A stretch of 64,000 nucleotides of DNA from Caenorhabditis remanei (GCF_010183535.1 NC_071333.1:21326587-21390586); one strand, 5' to 3'; counted from the stretch's first letter, positions 52,544 through 63,338 are shown. Numbers and translations: made by a program. Notes: generated by a model not told the origin, from the letters alone.

Positions 52544-53073
52544 TTCATCTAGCCGACACATGGCTTAACAGAGAAGAATGTTTCAAAAATAGTTTCTTTG
52601 TCTCGGAAAAAACGTCATTTAAAAAATTTGAATTTGAAAAACGTCATTTGAAAAACTTCAAATTTGCCCGTTTTTTTAATTAAATACACATTGAACATTT
52701 GGAATATTCATGCTATGAAATTAGCATATTCGTAATCTCCAGATCTTCCCGATTTCAAAAAGTATAATATCATGGGGGTTCGGTAAAAATATATGGATAC
52801 GGTAAAGATGCGCTAAAGATGCGCAAAAAATGATATGGATAAAACAAAAACAAAATTGAATTAATATGCGTGACAGCACACGACGAAAATGAGAGACAAT
52901 GCAAAAGTAAGAGTGCGCGCAGAGATGACGAGACAGCATTGTGCGGGATTGACGCAGAGAAATGAAAGAGTGTACAGGTCCGAGAGACGCAGAGTACATT
53001 CCAGTGGTCGTCCCACTGTTTGCTCAAACCGTCACGGTTATTATCGATTCTTATAGGTCCCCCACAAGTCTCT
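52544..53073 (-). repeat. P1 right terminal inverted repeat
   Basis: Reverse complement of 23771-24300. It ends CCCCCACAAGTCTCT, followed by the GTGGAG duplication. Confidence 0.9.
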
Positions 53074-54978
53074 GTGGAGAACAAAGCCGTATACGACTCT
53101 ACTATTCAATGAGAGAAGAGTATTAGACAAGCAGGGTACAATTTGGTTTCTTTTTGGGAGCATGAAATAAGAGATATGCTTAAAAAAGACGTCTCTATGA
53201 AAAAATTTTTCGAAAAGGTTGTTTGGGATAGTCTAGACATAATTTATGTTGTTTGATTTTAGTGTCGCCATGCAACGCACTTGATACCTCGTGAAGGTAT
53301 GTATGGAGGCCGCACTCAACCATTCCAAATGATAGTCGATTGTGATGCTAATGAAGAATGTAGATATGACGATTTTAATTCGTTATACCCGTCACTTAAT
53401 ATAATGTTCAAGTATCCTAGGGGACAACCGTCTGTGATCAAGAACAATTTTCCTCCAATTATAAAGGATCAAAGTTTATCAAAAAAAGGTATAAAAATTT
53501 TTGAAAAGTAGATTTAAATCAAAACAAATTTCAGGTCTATATTTCTGCTGCTCGATACTACCCCCAGTTGATATAAGAATTCCTGTACTACCCTACAAGA
53601 TTCCAGGGTTCTTGACATTTCCCATTTGTCGAACATGTATTGAGGACAATCAAAATATTGACTGCAAGCATAATAAAATTTCCGATCGTTACCTCACAGG
53701 TGTATGGACCCATGTTGAGTTGAATACAACCATCGAGAGAGGTATGTACGAGTTTGACTAAATATTTTAAAATCTTCTTTTAGGATATCAAATATTGAAA
53801 TTTCACGAAATTTGGTGGTGGCCTGATAACCAATGGGTCGAAGCAGACTATTTTGTCAATTATTTAAGACCAATGATTCAATTAAAACACGAATCTTCCG
53901 GTTGGCCGAGAGAAAACATGTCGTTCTAAGAAAAACTGGCATACATTGATTTAATTGAAAAACGAGATGGTGTTCGTCTAGTTTTGGAAAATGTTAGAAA
54001 AGCTGACAACATGAGAGAGATGGCCAAACTTTTTTTAAATACTTGCTGGGGTGAGTTTTTTAAAGTTTAAAGTTTTATAAATTTTATTTAGGAAAGTTTG
54101 CTGAGAATCCTATCAAACACGAATCAAAACTATTCGAAACCTTAGATCATGGTTCACAAAGTGATTACATGGATGATCAAAATTATGAAGTCACAGGTAT
54201 AAAAGATTGGGATGAGGGGATTACCCTAATAACGAGAAAGGCAAAAATTGAAGCTGTGTCAACAAGAGAATTCACAAACGTTGTAATTGGTATGTAGAGA
54301 CAATTGAAGAGAAAAAGACGATTAATAATTTATAGGTGTTTACACTACGTCGTATGCACGCCTACGACTCTTGCAAGCTATGGAAGCCATAGGACCTGAA
54401 AATTTAATTTATGTTGGTATGTAAAATCCTGGTCAATGTATAAACTTTACCTTTTATTTCAGATACCGACAGTGTCATTTACAAGAAAAAAATAAACGAA
54501 CCTAATCCTGTTGAACAGTTACTTGGTGATGGACTCGTTAAACTAAAGTCTGAGATCCCCGATGGTTTTCGAATGAAAAAAATTGTTTCAATGGGCTCCA
54601 AAGTTTACTCTTATCGGTTGGAACATGAACAAACCCTAGAAGAGAAGATTGTAACAAAGTTCAAAGGAGTTGTATTGAATACATCAACTGAACGAGTTAT
54701 CAACATGTCAGCTATGGAAAAATCGGTACGTGATTTTTTTAAATTCAACAAAAAGTTTTTTTGTTCAGGTCCGTGACTACTTGAAAGGTCATGTTGAAAC
54801 GATTTCCGCACCAGATAGAACAATGAGACGATCCAAAATATTTGGAGATGTGACAACAACCCCTTCCTTCAAAAAATTGAGACCTGTAATGGACAAGGTT
54901 CGAGTTCTACCAGACGGAAAAACTCTACCATGTGGGTATTACCCAAATTGCGATCTTATCGATGATTTCCCTTATTAA
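53074..54978 (+). pseudogene. P2 polB C-terminal half, copy 1
   Basis: The forward frame begins in the segment cut by P1 (AVYDSTIQ, then stop TGA; GYNLVSFWEHE). Exons with short introns then give MYGGRTQPF, DDFNSLYPSLN (motif A), LFLNTCWG-KFAENP (motif B) and DTDSVIYKK (motif C), and end LPCGYYPNCDLIDDFPY. A TAA interrupts the exon near 53929 (MSF then stop), where copy 2 reads through. It is not functional: early stop, inverted exonuclease block and P1 insertion. The stop codon overlaps that of the convergent integrase fragment. Confidence 0.8.
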
Positions 54979-55213
54979 ATGTTCATAATTTCTGATTCAT
55001 CAACCCAAGAGTCGAAAGTCGACGGTAATCCCTCCCATCGTACTAACATTTGTTGTATCTCCTTATTCTTACGCTTTTTCAAAATTTTTTCAATTCTATA
55101 TACTTGACCTTTATCATATACAACTCTAGTCATCTCGTAATAATAAAATTTTCCATCAATTTCTTCTCCATTTTCGTCAGCCAATAAGTATGTCACAGGG
55201 TTAGTAGGATAAA
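53371..55213. repeat. 1,843-bp direct repeat, copy 1
   Basis: Matches 60682-62524 at a constant offset of 7,311 with only scattered single-base differences. It covers the polB exons from DFNSLYP to the stop and the convergent integrase chromodomain end. The upstream context of this copy (in-frame polB exon) is the original one. Confidence 0.95.
54975..55213 (-). pseudogene. P2 integrase 3' fragment with chromodomain, copy 1
   Basis: It encodes TYLLADENGEEIDGKFYYYEM and a chromodomain (RIEKILKKRKNK...QMLVRWEGLPSTFDSWVDESEI). It is cut at 55213, where the sequence jumps into the MCP of P4. The full-length version is at 62286-63335. Chromodomains on integrases guide insertion to marked chromatin. 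Confidence 0.8.
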
Positions 55214-55467
55214 ACTACCGGTTTTCCGTCAATCTTCTTCTTGAGACCAGCCAAATGAACTTTGAATGAAAGGTAGGTTTTGTTGAGTTGGAAGAAGTGG
55301 GCACTATCAAAAATGTTGAATGTGTAGGGACCTTTAGCGTCAATTGGGTTTGATGTGGGGAATGTCATCCATTTTCCCTTGTTGAATGCAACTTGACTGG
55401 GTGGTGTATCGAAAAGGCAAATGTTGGCTGTAGCACACGGAGTGCTCTTGTTCATCAATTTTGCCAT
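55214..55467 (-). pseudogene. P4 major capsid protein, N-terminal fragment
   Basis: Begins MAKLMNKSTPCATANICLFD and shares PPSQVAFNKGKWMTF and FDSAHFFQLNKTYLSFKV with P1. It is cut after about 85 codons by the junction with the integrase fragment. It overlaps the end of the basic gene upstream, the same arrangement as in P1. Confidence 0.8.
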
Positions 55468-55795
55468 TTTCCAAAAATATCACGTTTGCGGGATGAAGAC
55501 TTGGCAATGGCACGCTTCTTGCGAGTGATCTTCCGTTTTCCAGATTTTTTGAGCTTCTTGGTGGTTCGTCGTCGTCGTCGTTTCACAACCTTCTTACGTT
55601 TGACTGTTCGTCGTTTACGGCGTCCACCTTTTTGACCAAGTTTGTCGATTGCTCGATTGACAAGTGAATTGTATGAATTTGAAGCGTTCTTTGACAGCGA
55701 CTGTTTGAACGAGTCACCAGCCGCCACGTCGTTTGCAACGCGAAGTGAGGAATCCATGACTTCGCGGCCAACTGAGACTCCCATCCGCTTTTCTT
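55455..55795 (-). pseudogene. P4 basic core protein, 5'-deleted
   Basis: The frame has MGVSVGREVMDSSLRVAND and a long Lys/Arg tract, homologous to the second part of the P1 gene at 28183-28683. The N-terminal third is missing because of a deletion that joins it out of frame to the penton gene near 55796. Confidence 0.75.
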
Positions 55796-56184
55796 TCGTG
55801 TGTCTTGATCAGGATCCGTTTGTAGAGTGGATTATACTCAAAAATTTCGATTGTTGTGTTGGTGGTGTTCAAAATTTTATCCAATTTTGAGGATAGTGTA
55901 TGATTCAGAATTTCGGTCAGCTCTTGGGGTGTTGAAAATGTGCAACTTTGAATTTTGCACTTGATTGGTGAATTTGCGAACCACACGACAAACTCGTTTT
56001 CATTCCATCCATTGTCTTCTGGTAGATTGGAAATCAAGTCGTGCGAGGATGGGTAGATGATGGAAGACAAGCCAACTTCAAATTCACGTTCAAAGTGTAT
56101 CGGGCTTGGGAGTTGTGTATTGAAATTGGAAATTGATGAAGTTGCCTGGGCATTACTGACTAGGGTGATGTAAAAGTCACTCAT
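55796..56184 (-). pseudogene. P4 penton-like protein, 3'-deleted
   Basis: Starts MSDFYITLVSNAQATSS, then FEVGLSSIIYPSSHD, as in P1. Homology ends at ILIKTHERK, after which the frame runs into sequence of the basic gene. About half of the protein is lost. Confidence 0.75.
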
Positions 56185-56386
56185 GATCTTTGAGTTTTGG
56201 GTTAGGCAAGAGGTAACCAATGCAGGAGCCAAGTACGGTCATCCACTGATGTTGTTGAGTTGGATCAGAATAAATTTTATATAGAGCAACAAGACTGACA
56301 ATGTAAACAATGAAAACTTGGGAACAATAGACAATGAGGGCCCTAGAGCAATCTGTGTTTCCACAAGACCACTTTGCGTTATCCAT
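56177..56386 (-). CDS. P4 small conserved membrane protein, 69 aa
   Basis: MDNAKWSCGNTDCSRALIVY, a helix, and LGSCIGYLLPNPK, parallel to the P1 gene at 29457-29663. Its ATG overlaps the integrase stop. The frame is intact although its neighbours are deleted. Confidence 0.65.
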   Translation of the reverse strand: MDNAKWSCGNTDCSRALIVYCSQVFIVYIVSLVALYKIYSDPTQQHQWMTVLGSCIGYLLPNPKLKDHE

Positions 56387-57497
56387 GATAGTCTTTGAAA
56401 TCCGATTCTGGGATCCATGAGTTGAATGAGTCGTCGTAGCCTTTGAAACTGAGCAAACACTCCCGAATGCCCTTCCTGGTCCGTTTTCTAATGATTCGGT
56501 CAATTTCATAGAAATCATCAGGTTTGTTGTAGATTACCATTTCTTCCTCGTACCAGATTCCATCCACCTCTCGATCGAGTGTATCAGCCAAAATGTATGC
56601 TGGGATGTCATATGGAATAACCTTGATGACTTTGAAAATTTCTTCAGACCACTTTGCTCTTGTACCCTTTGCGAATGGTGAATTGTCCATCAGGACACGT
56701 ACCGTGTTCCCAATTTTGAATTTGGCGACTTTTCTTGTGGGTGATCCATAGAGACGTTTCCAAATTTCGGTAGCATTTTCGCAAGAAACTTTTTTAGGAG
56801 AAGTTCCAAGTGACGTCATGAATTTGGCATTAAGACCTTCAACGACTTCAGGCAAAACTCGGGTCCACTCAAAACTCTTTGTGGTCGTAAACCATTTTTC
56901 CAGCTGTCTCTTGATGCGCATGATGGCGTTTTCGGCATAACAAGCCTTCACGTTGGTGTTTTTGGGGTTCAGGTGAATGATGCCTAGGTTTTTGCAAAGT
57001 TTCCGAAACTGTTTGCCCATAAACTCGGTACCTGGAAATTGAAAATGGGGTAAATCAATAATTTCAGACTCACCTTTATCGGTATACAGCTTGCTTGGTA
57101 TCCTCCACTTTGACCGCAAAATTTCTTCATAAGCCTTTGTAACTGTGGCACATTCTTTATTTTTGAGTGGTCTGGCAAACACATAGCGGCTAAAAACGTC
57201 CACAACCACCAGAATGTAGCAGAAACCTTGGTTGTGGGACTTTAGAGTTGGTAGCATGGCGAGATCTGCCATATGATGGCTATCCGGACCTGTAGCTACC
57301 CATTTGTTGTGTTGAATGAACTTGGACTTTGGAAAATGTCTAGTGTAGGCATCATTTGTGTGGAGATAGGCGACAACTTGTTTCCTCTGAATGTCGGGGT
57401 GAACTTTTCGAGCCTGCTTCAAGAGGGTTGACACACTACGTAGACCACTTTTGGGATCCGAGTAAAGACGTTCAAGGGTTTCCTCTAGCTTCTCCAT
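56379..57497 (-). CDS. P4 integrase with chromodomain
   Basis: Exon 57074-57497, a 42-bp intron (57032-57073; in frame and open, so the unspliced ORF also reads through), and exon 56379-57031. Catalytic residues: HMADLAML (D), LYTDKG-TEFMGKQF (D), ACYAENAIMRIK (E). The C-terminus has the chromodomain IDRIIRKRTRKG...LLSFKGYDDSFNSWIPESDF that P1 lacks. The frame is intact, so it could still encode an enzyme. Confidence 0.8.
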   Translation of the reverse strand: MEKLEETLERLYSDPKSGLRSVSTLLKQARKVHPDIQRKQVVAYLHTNDAYTRHFPKSKFIQHNKWVATGPDSHHMADLAMLPTLKSHNQGFCYILVVVDVFSRYVFARPLKNKECATVTKAYEEILRSKWRIPSKLYTDKGESEIIDLPHFQFPGTEFMGKQFRKLCKNLGIIHLNPKNTNVKACYAENAIMRIKRQLEKWFTTTKSFEWTRVLPEVVEGLNAKFMTSLGTSPKKVSCENATEIWKRLYGSPTRKVAKFKIGNTVRVLMDNSPFAKGTRAKWSEEIFKVIKVIPYDIPAYILADTLDREVDGIWYEEEMVIYNKPDDFYEIDRIIRKRTRKGIRECLLSFKGYDDSFNSWIPESDFKDYHG

Positions 57498-58132
57498 CGC
57501 GTAACACTAAAACTTCGTGGTGATGCACGGGTTCGGTATTTCCGTCGTGGGTTGAGAATGAAACGTTCGGGGAAATCGGTTTTTTTCAGCTCTTCAGATA
57601 GCAGTGCTAAACTTGGTTGCACTCCATGTAATGGTGTCTCATTGGTCAAATCGTCGGCAATCCGCTTAATGTTGTGAATCGTGATTGGGTTACCAAAAAT
57701 CGTTAGTTTTCCAGTACTCTTGTCAAGTTGGAAAATATTTGGAAATTTCCCGATATGCTCCAAAAAGCGCTTTTTGGCAATTTCAGGGGTGATGAGTGGT
57801 GCAGTTGTGGTATCACTAGTCGGTTGTGGGTCGTGAAGGCTTGAACGGCGTGTGCGTGGTGGTGGTTGTTGTGGACTTGGCGGTGTTGGTGTAAATATAG
57901 TGTTCTCTGTCACACTGGGGGTTTCTTCGGATGCTTCAGGCTCCTCCTGGGTGTCTAGTCGGGTTTTCACAATGTTGGTCAAGTGTGATCGTAAATGAGC
58001 CACTTTGGAATCGTTATCAAGAGGGGCTTTCAGCAGTTTGTCAACGGTTTCTTCTGGAGCTTTTTGACGTGAAATGAGATCTTCATGCTCTTCGATGGTC
58101 AGAAGTACATATTTACCGTAGGACATGTTCAA
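57485..58132 (-). CDS. P4 homologue of the conserved unknown Polinton protein
   Basis: About 215 aa. It shares MSYGKYVLLTIEEHEDLIS and the C-terminal FPERFILNPRRKYRTR with the P1 gene at 30711-31376. A Pro/Thr-rich hinge (TPTPPSPQQPPPRTR) lies between. It overlaps the integrase start by 13 bases. Confidence 0.65.
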   Translation of the reverse strand: MNMSYGKYVLLTIEEHEDLISRQKAPEETVDKLLKAPLDNDSKVAHLRSHLTNIVKTRLDTQEEPEASEETPSVTENTIFTPTPPSPQQPPPRTRRSSLHDPQPTSDTTTAPLITPEIAKKRFLEHIGKFPNIFQLDKSTGKLTIFGNPITIHNIKRIADDLTNETPLHGVQPSLALLSEELKKTDFPERFILNPRRKYRTRASPRSFSVTRWRS

Positions 58133-58472
58133 GAATGGAAGAGGCAGCGGAAATCAGAATTGGCAAAAGAGCAATGACTGGGCTTCCACCAGTTTGTACC
58201 AAAAATTCGCGAGTCTTGTCCAAATCACGAAGTTGTGCCAAACGTCGTAAATTTTCCGACTCTGGTCTTAATTTTCGGACATTTTCTTGGGATAGCGGTA
58301 GATTACCGTTCAGCGTGTTGAAAATCAGGTCCACCAGACAAATGATTGAGTTTTCAGGCAATGCATCAATTAGGGCGAGGCGGGTAGTTTGGTCTTTGGC
58401 TGAGGAAACAGCCAATATTTGGTTAAAAGTCTCCAAGTCCCATTCAGGTTTACGACTTTGGGATGAAGACAT
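58113..58472 (-). CDS. P4 homologue of the small hydrophobic-tail protein, 119 aa
   Basis: Starts MSSSQSRKPEWDLETFNQIL and ends TREFLVQTGGSPVIALLPIL..., matching the P1 gene at 31357-31710 along its length. The start overlaps the ATPase stop, as in P1. Confidence 0.6.
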   Translation of the reverse strand: MSSSQSRKPEWDLETFNQILAVSSAKDQTTRLALIDALPENSIICLVDLIFNTLNGNLPLSQENVRKLRPESENLRRLAQLRDLDKTREFLVQTGGSPVIALLPILISAASSILEHVLR

Positions 58473-58565
58473 GGGTAATTTTGTTGGGTAGGAGGTTATC
58501 CCGGAAACGTAACTCTTCAGGACACGATTTGTGAAGGTCAATGAGTAGCTTTGAGGTGCCGGGAA
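58450..58565 (-). pseudogene. P4 packaging ATPase, last ~35 codons
   Basis: The frame reads LLIDLHKSCPEELRFRDNLL...THVFIPKS and stop, homologous to the end of the P1 ATPase. Homology ceases upstream of about 58565, so the Walker motifs are lost. Confidence 0.7.
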
Positions 58566-60681
58566 ATTTTTCACGTCTCTGAAAATTCTGAGACGGTTCA
58601 CGACTATGCTTCTACACTTATGCTCTTGCGAAGTCAAGTCTCTGATGTTTGAATTTCGTTCCCTATTCATTAAGCTATTGTTCCCAGAAATTTTCATAAC
58701 TTTCCGTGCGACTCCAATTTAATCAGGCTAGTGACAAACTCCATGTATGCAGCTACAAAAACTGAACGACAATCATTGTAGTCAACTCCCAAATAGCGAT
58801 CAATGAAAAATTTGCACAGATGTACACAAAACTGGCTACACCATTCTACAGTTCGAGTAGTGATGAGCATGCCGTGTAGTGATGAGCATGCTGCAACTTC
58901 ACGCGCGTAGTGACAACTTCAAACAAGACGTCGTGGAGTACATTGGAAATGCACCAACGAAACATGTCGCAAGACAGTTTTTTCGATTGATGCTCAGAAC
59001 CACTTTCATCATCATCATCAATTATCCACTCTTTGAATTTTTCGTACCTGGATGTTTACGAAGGTTTGACACAGCGGAACCTCAAATGGATAACACTTTG
59101 GATCAGAACTATAGAGTTCAATTTTGTACAAGCAATCAAGAGGTTTACAAAGGACCATCCACTCCAGCAAAATGATGACAACACGACACATCACACAAGC
59201 TTCACATTTTTGAAAACCCTAGACGCGTGTGTGTGTGAAGTTTTCGCAGTTTATTGTTTCAACCGTGACCACAATTTACACAGGAGATCCAATTATCGAT
59301 TGTTCCATCATTCTTGGCACTCGACTGACTGAAATTCACTTCGATGACCTCAAAACATCATTTACAGATATGTCAGATTATACAGACACCTCAGTTTTCG
59401 TGATCCGGTTTCATTGACAATCTTAACGCGTCATTCCACAATCATGGGGAGAACGAAACGTGCGACACAGTCATTGCGGTGAAGAAGTGACTATGATTTT
59501 CCAAACCCATTGGAAAATCGATATAAAGACGTTAGTGGATTGATCAAAAACGAAAAAATTGTGTCGAGGTGGACACCATTCACCAACAGCTGCCAATTCA
59601 AAGATTTCCTAGGTTAGTGCATCAACTATGATGTGGTTGAGTGAAATCACCCATACAGGAGCAAAAGTTTGCAAATTATGAACGAGGAGGCACTTGATTG
59701 CAGTGAGTGTTCACCAATTTCCTCATGTGGGTGTTCACCGATCAGCTAAAAGTGTAGTGCATTTGTGTTTGAGGTCACAACAAAATACGTGAAGGACCAT
59801 GCATCATCCTGAAAACAACTTGTGTAATCTCTGCATCAAACTTAAGACTGCTTGTGCAAAACCCAGGTCAATTTCAAAAATTTCTTCTGTAAACTTTCCG
59901 TAACCCTATGAATTATCGGCGTGAATGCTATTTCACAATCAAACTTACTTGAACGGCTACGCAACCACTTAAAAACTACTGGGGGAATGCTACAACGTGG
60001 TCAAATCTTCTTCAAATTTCTTGTAAGCTTCGAATCACGGTCAAAAGTAATTCTGCAAACACGACACCATCAACATCAACAGTCATGAAACATCATTATC
60101 ATTGAGTATTCATTGTCGTTACCACATCCTACACAAGCCACACTGCAGCACTTCTTTGCTAGGCTCGATTGTTCAGAATGGGTTGCTGTAGTCAATGTTT
60201 TCCTTTTGCTCAATGCGAATCAGTGCAACGTCAGTGCAATGTCAATGCAACGCCATCAACAGTTTAAAGTCTTCAGACTTCACTCTCAAATAGCCGATAC
60301 CAACCAACAACCCAACGCTGTCAAGTCGATCCACAGTAGACTAAATCTTTCAGCAGGCACTCCGTACAATGGGAACGTCGTCAAACGACTAAACTAGTGG
60401 CATTCAATTTTAACCGCTAGCAAACAAGTAACTCAGTGCATCAAGCTCACTATACTTAAATTTCCAAATTTTGGAACTCAGATCATGAATGATGCAAGCA
60501 TCTCAAGCGTAAGTTGACAAATGAGAATGCATTCACACAGTTTTTCAAATGTAGTCTTCATACAGTTTTCCAACTCAAGTCGAGTCATGAAGGAGAGTGT
60601 CTCAAAATTCTCAAAAATGAATCGCTTGATTGTCCTCATGCATCAGCGAAGCATTCACCCGTATCGAAACTGACTTTTGCT
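58566..60681. other. 2.1 kb of unassigned DNA between P4 and the repeat copy 2
   Basis: No long ORF or homology to the other Polinton genes is visible. Small repeats occur: GTAGTGATGAGCATGC twice at about 58857-58892, a CAT/ATC run near 59010, and GTGCAA/GTCAATGCAA-type repeats near 60225-60250. It resembles neither P1 intergenic DNA nor the LTR elements. Its origin is unknown. Confidence 0.4.
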
Positions 60682-62289
60682 GATTTTAATTCGTTATACC
60701 CGTCAGTTAATATAATGTTCAAGTATCCTAGGGGACAACCGTCTGTGATCAAGAACAATTTTCCTCCAATTATAAAAGATCAAAGTTTATCAAAAAAAGG
60801 TATAAAAATTTTTGAAAAGTAGATTTAAATCAAAACAAATTTCAGGTCTATATTTCTGCTGCTCGATACTACCCCCAGTTGATATAAGAATTCCTGTACT
60901 TCCCTACAAGATTCCAGGGTTCTTGACATTTCCCATTTGTCGAACATGTATTGAGGACAATCAAAATATTGACTGCAAGCATAATAAAATTTCCGATCGT
61001 TACCTCACAGGTGTATGGACCCATGTTGAGTTGAATACAACCATCGAGAGAGGTATGTACGAGTTTGACTAAATATTTTAAAATCTTCTTTTAGGATATC
61101 AAATATTGAAATTTCACGAAATTTGGTGGTGGCCTGATAACCAATGGGTCGAAGCAGACTATTTTGTCAATTATTTAAGACCAATGATTCAATTAAAACA
61201 CGAATCTTCCGGTTGGCCGAGAGAAAACATGTCGTTGGAAAAAAAACTGGCATACATTGGTTTAATTGAAAAACGAGATGGTGTTCGTCTAGTTTTGGAA
61301 AATGTTAGAAAAGCTGACAACATGAGAGAGATGGCCAAACTTTTTTTAAATACTTGCTGGGGTGAGTTTTTTAAAGTTTAAAGTTTTATAAATTTTATTT
61401 AGGAAAGTTTGCTGAGAATCCTATCAAACACGAATCAAAACTATTCGAAACCTTAGATCATGGTTCACAAAGTGATTACATGGATGATCAAAATTATGAA
61501 GTCACAGGTATAAAAGATTGGGATGAGGGGATTACCCTAATAACAAGAAAGGCAAAAATTGAAGCTGTGTCAACAAGAGAATTCACAAACGTTGTAATTG
61601 GTATGTAGAGACAATTGAAGAGAAAAAGACGATTAATAATTTATAGGTGATTACACTACGTCGTATGCACGCCTACGACTCTTGCAAGCTATGGAAGCCA
61701 TAGGACCTGAAAATTTAATTTATGTTGGTATGTAAAATCCTGGTCAATGTATAAACTTTACCTTTTATTTCAGATACCGACAGTGTCATTTACAAGAAAA
61801 AAATAAACGAACCTAATCCTGTTGAACAGTTACTTGGTGATGGACTCGGTAAACTAAAGTCTGAGATCCCCGATGGTTTTCGAATGAAAAAAATTGTTTC
61901 AATGGGCTCCAAAGTTTACTCTTATCGGTTGGAACATGAACAAACCCTAGAAGAGAAGATTGTAACAAAGTTCAAAGGAGTTGTATTGAATACATCAACT
62001 GAACGAGTTATCAACATGTCAGCTATGGAAAAATCGGTACGTGATTTTTTTAAATTCAACAAAAAGTTTTTTTGTTCAGGTCCGGGACTACTTGAAAGGT
62101 CATGTTGAAACGATTTCCGCACCAGATAGAACAATGAGACGATCCAAAATATTTGGAGATGTGACAACAACCCCTTCCTTCAAAAAATTGAGACCTGTAA
62201 TGGACAAGGTTCGAGTTCTACCAGACGGAAAAACTCTACCATGTGGGTATTACCCAAATTGCGATCTTATCGATGATTTCCCTTATTAA
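60682..62289 (+). pseudogene. P2 polB C-terminal half, copy 2
   Basis: Same exons as copy 1 from DFNSLYPSVN through DTDSVIYKK to LIDDFPY and stop. The exon with the nonsense codon in copy 1 is open here (MSLEKKLAYIG), so this copy is less decayed. The 5' part of the gene is absent because the repeat starts inside motif A. Confidence 0.8.
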
Positions 62290-62524
62290 ATGTTCATAAT
62301 TTCTGATTCATCAACCCAAGAGTCGAAAGTCGACGGTAATCCCTCCCATCGTACTAACATTTGTTGTATCCCCTTATTCTTACGCTTTTTCAAAATTTTT
62401 TCAATTCTATATACTTGACCTTTATCATATACAACTCTAGTCATCTCGTAATGATAAAATTTTCCATCAATTTCTTCTCCATTTTCGTCAGCCAATAAGT
62501 ATGTCACAGGGTTAGTAGGATAAA
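60682..62524. repeat. 1,843-bp direct repeat, copy 2
   Basis: Partner of 53371-55213. At its left end the sequence switches from unassigned DNA to GATTTTAATTCG with no splice-like junction; at its right end it continues into the full-length integrase gene. Confidence 0.95.
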
Positions 62525-63335
62525 TTTTTTTAATGACAAACACTTCCTGAGTCCATCTTTCTTCATACCCCTTGTCAAAAGTCCCTTGTTTAGCATAAAT
62601 TCGAACATGGTCTCCGACGAGGAATTTTCTTTTCAAAGGGATTCTAGTGTCAACATTGCTAAAGTCACCATTTTTAACATTTACCGGTGCTTTTTTTATT
62701 GACCTATTCACAGAATGATTGATCGCATTGACAATTTTATCGAGAACGTCAATGTATCGCCAATTATATTTAGATGTCATATACTTTGCAAGCCAAGTTT
62801 TTAAAGTGCGATTTGCCCTTTCAGCCATGGCACACTTGATTTCACTTTTTGGAGTGCAGTGTCGTATAGAAAGACTTTCAAAATACTTTTTAACATGTAC
62901 ATTGTAAAATTCCTTTCCGAAATCCGTGTATACATAAATTGGCGGTGCTTTGAATTTGGAAAATACTTTTTCCAAAGCTTCTGCTACTTGTACTCCTTGT
63001 TTCGACTTTAACGGTTCGACATAAAACATTCGAGAATAGACATCTACACATACTAATAAAAATGTTATACCGTCATTGTGTTTTTTATGACGTGGTACAT
63101 CTGCCAAATCGGCTTGAATCGAATTTTCAATACCTGATGATGTCGTCTTTAATCGGGGAAACTTTGAACGTACGGGTACATGTTTGATGTAAGATTCTAT
63201 ATTTTCCAAAACCTTTTCCACTTGTTTTCTCGATATTCCTTGCGGCTTCAAAAACTTGTGTACAGCATTTATTGATGAAAATGCGCTAGCATTATTAGGA
63301 TTCAAATAAGCATCTCGTATCAAGTGTTCGGACAT
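62286..63335 (-). CDS. P2 integrase with chromodomain, 349 aa
   Basis: Single-exon frame. Catalytic residues: IQADLADVPRHKKHN (D), VYTDFGKEFYNVH (D), CAMAERANRTLKTW (E). A basic SH3-like region (GDHVRIYAKQGTFDKGYEERW) and chromodomain (RIEKILKKRKNK...VRWEGLPSTFDSWV) follow. Its sequence is clearly different from the P1/P4 integrases, so it marks a second Polinton lineage. Convergent with polB; the stop codons overlap. Confidence 0.85.
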   Translation of the reverse strand: MSEHLIRDAYLNPNNASAFSSINAVHKFLKPQGISRKQVEKVLENIESYIKHVPVRSKFPRLKTTSSGIENSIQADLADVPRHKKHNDGITFLLVCVDVYSRMFYVEPLKSKQGVQVAEALEKVFSKFKAPPIYVYTDFGKEFYNVHVKKYFESLSIRHCTPKSEIKCAMAERANRTLKTWLAKYMTSKYNWRYIDVLDKIVNAINHSVNRSIKKAPVNVKNGDFSNVDTRIPLKRKFLVGDHVRIYAKQGTFDKGYEERWTQEVFVIKKIYPTNPVTYLLADENGEEIDGKFYHYEMTRVVYDKGQVYRIEKILKKRKNKGIQQMLVRWEGLPSTFDSWVDESEIMNI

Positions 63336-63338
63336 TTT

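Larger units (their letters stand above)
23771..53073. mobile_element. Maverick/Polinton element P1 (29.3 kb including a later LTR insertion)
   Basis: The terminal inverted repeats start AGAGACTTGTGGGGG and end with its complement. The 6-bp direct duplication GTGGAG lies at 23765-23770 and 53074-53079. Removing the 11,368-bp LTR element and its 4-bp duplication leaves about 17.9 kb, a usual Polinton size. It encodes the expected set: protein-primed polB, retroviral-type integrase, adenain-like protease, packaging ATPase, major capsid and penton-like proteins, plus extra genes. AG...CT termini and a 6-bp duplication are typical of Polintons. Confidence 0.95.

Noticed and set aside
56984..57205. 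Separate 73-aa ORF in P4
   Set aside because: A frame-shifted shadow of the integrase gene across its 42-bp intron.
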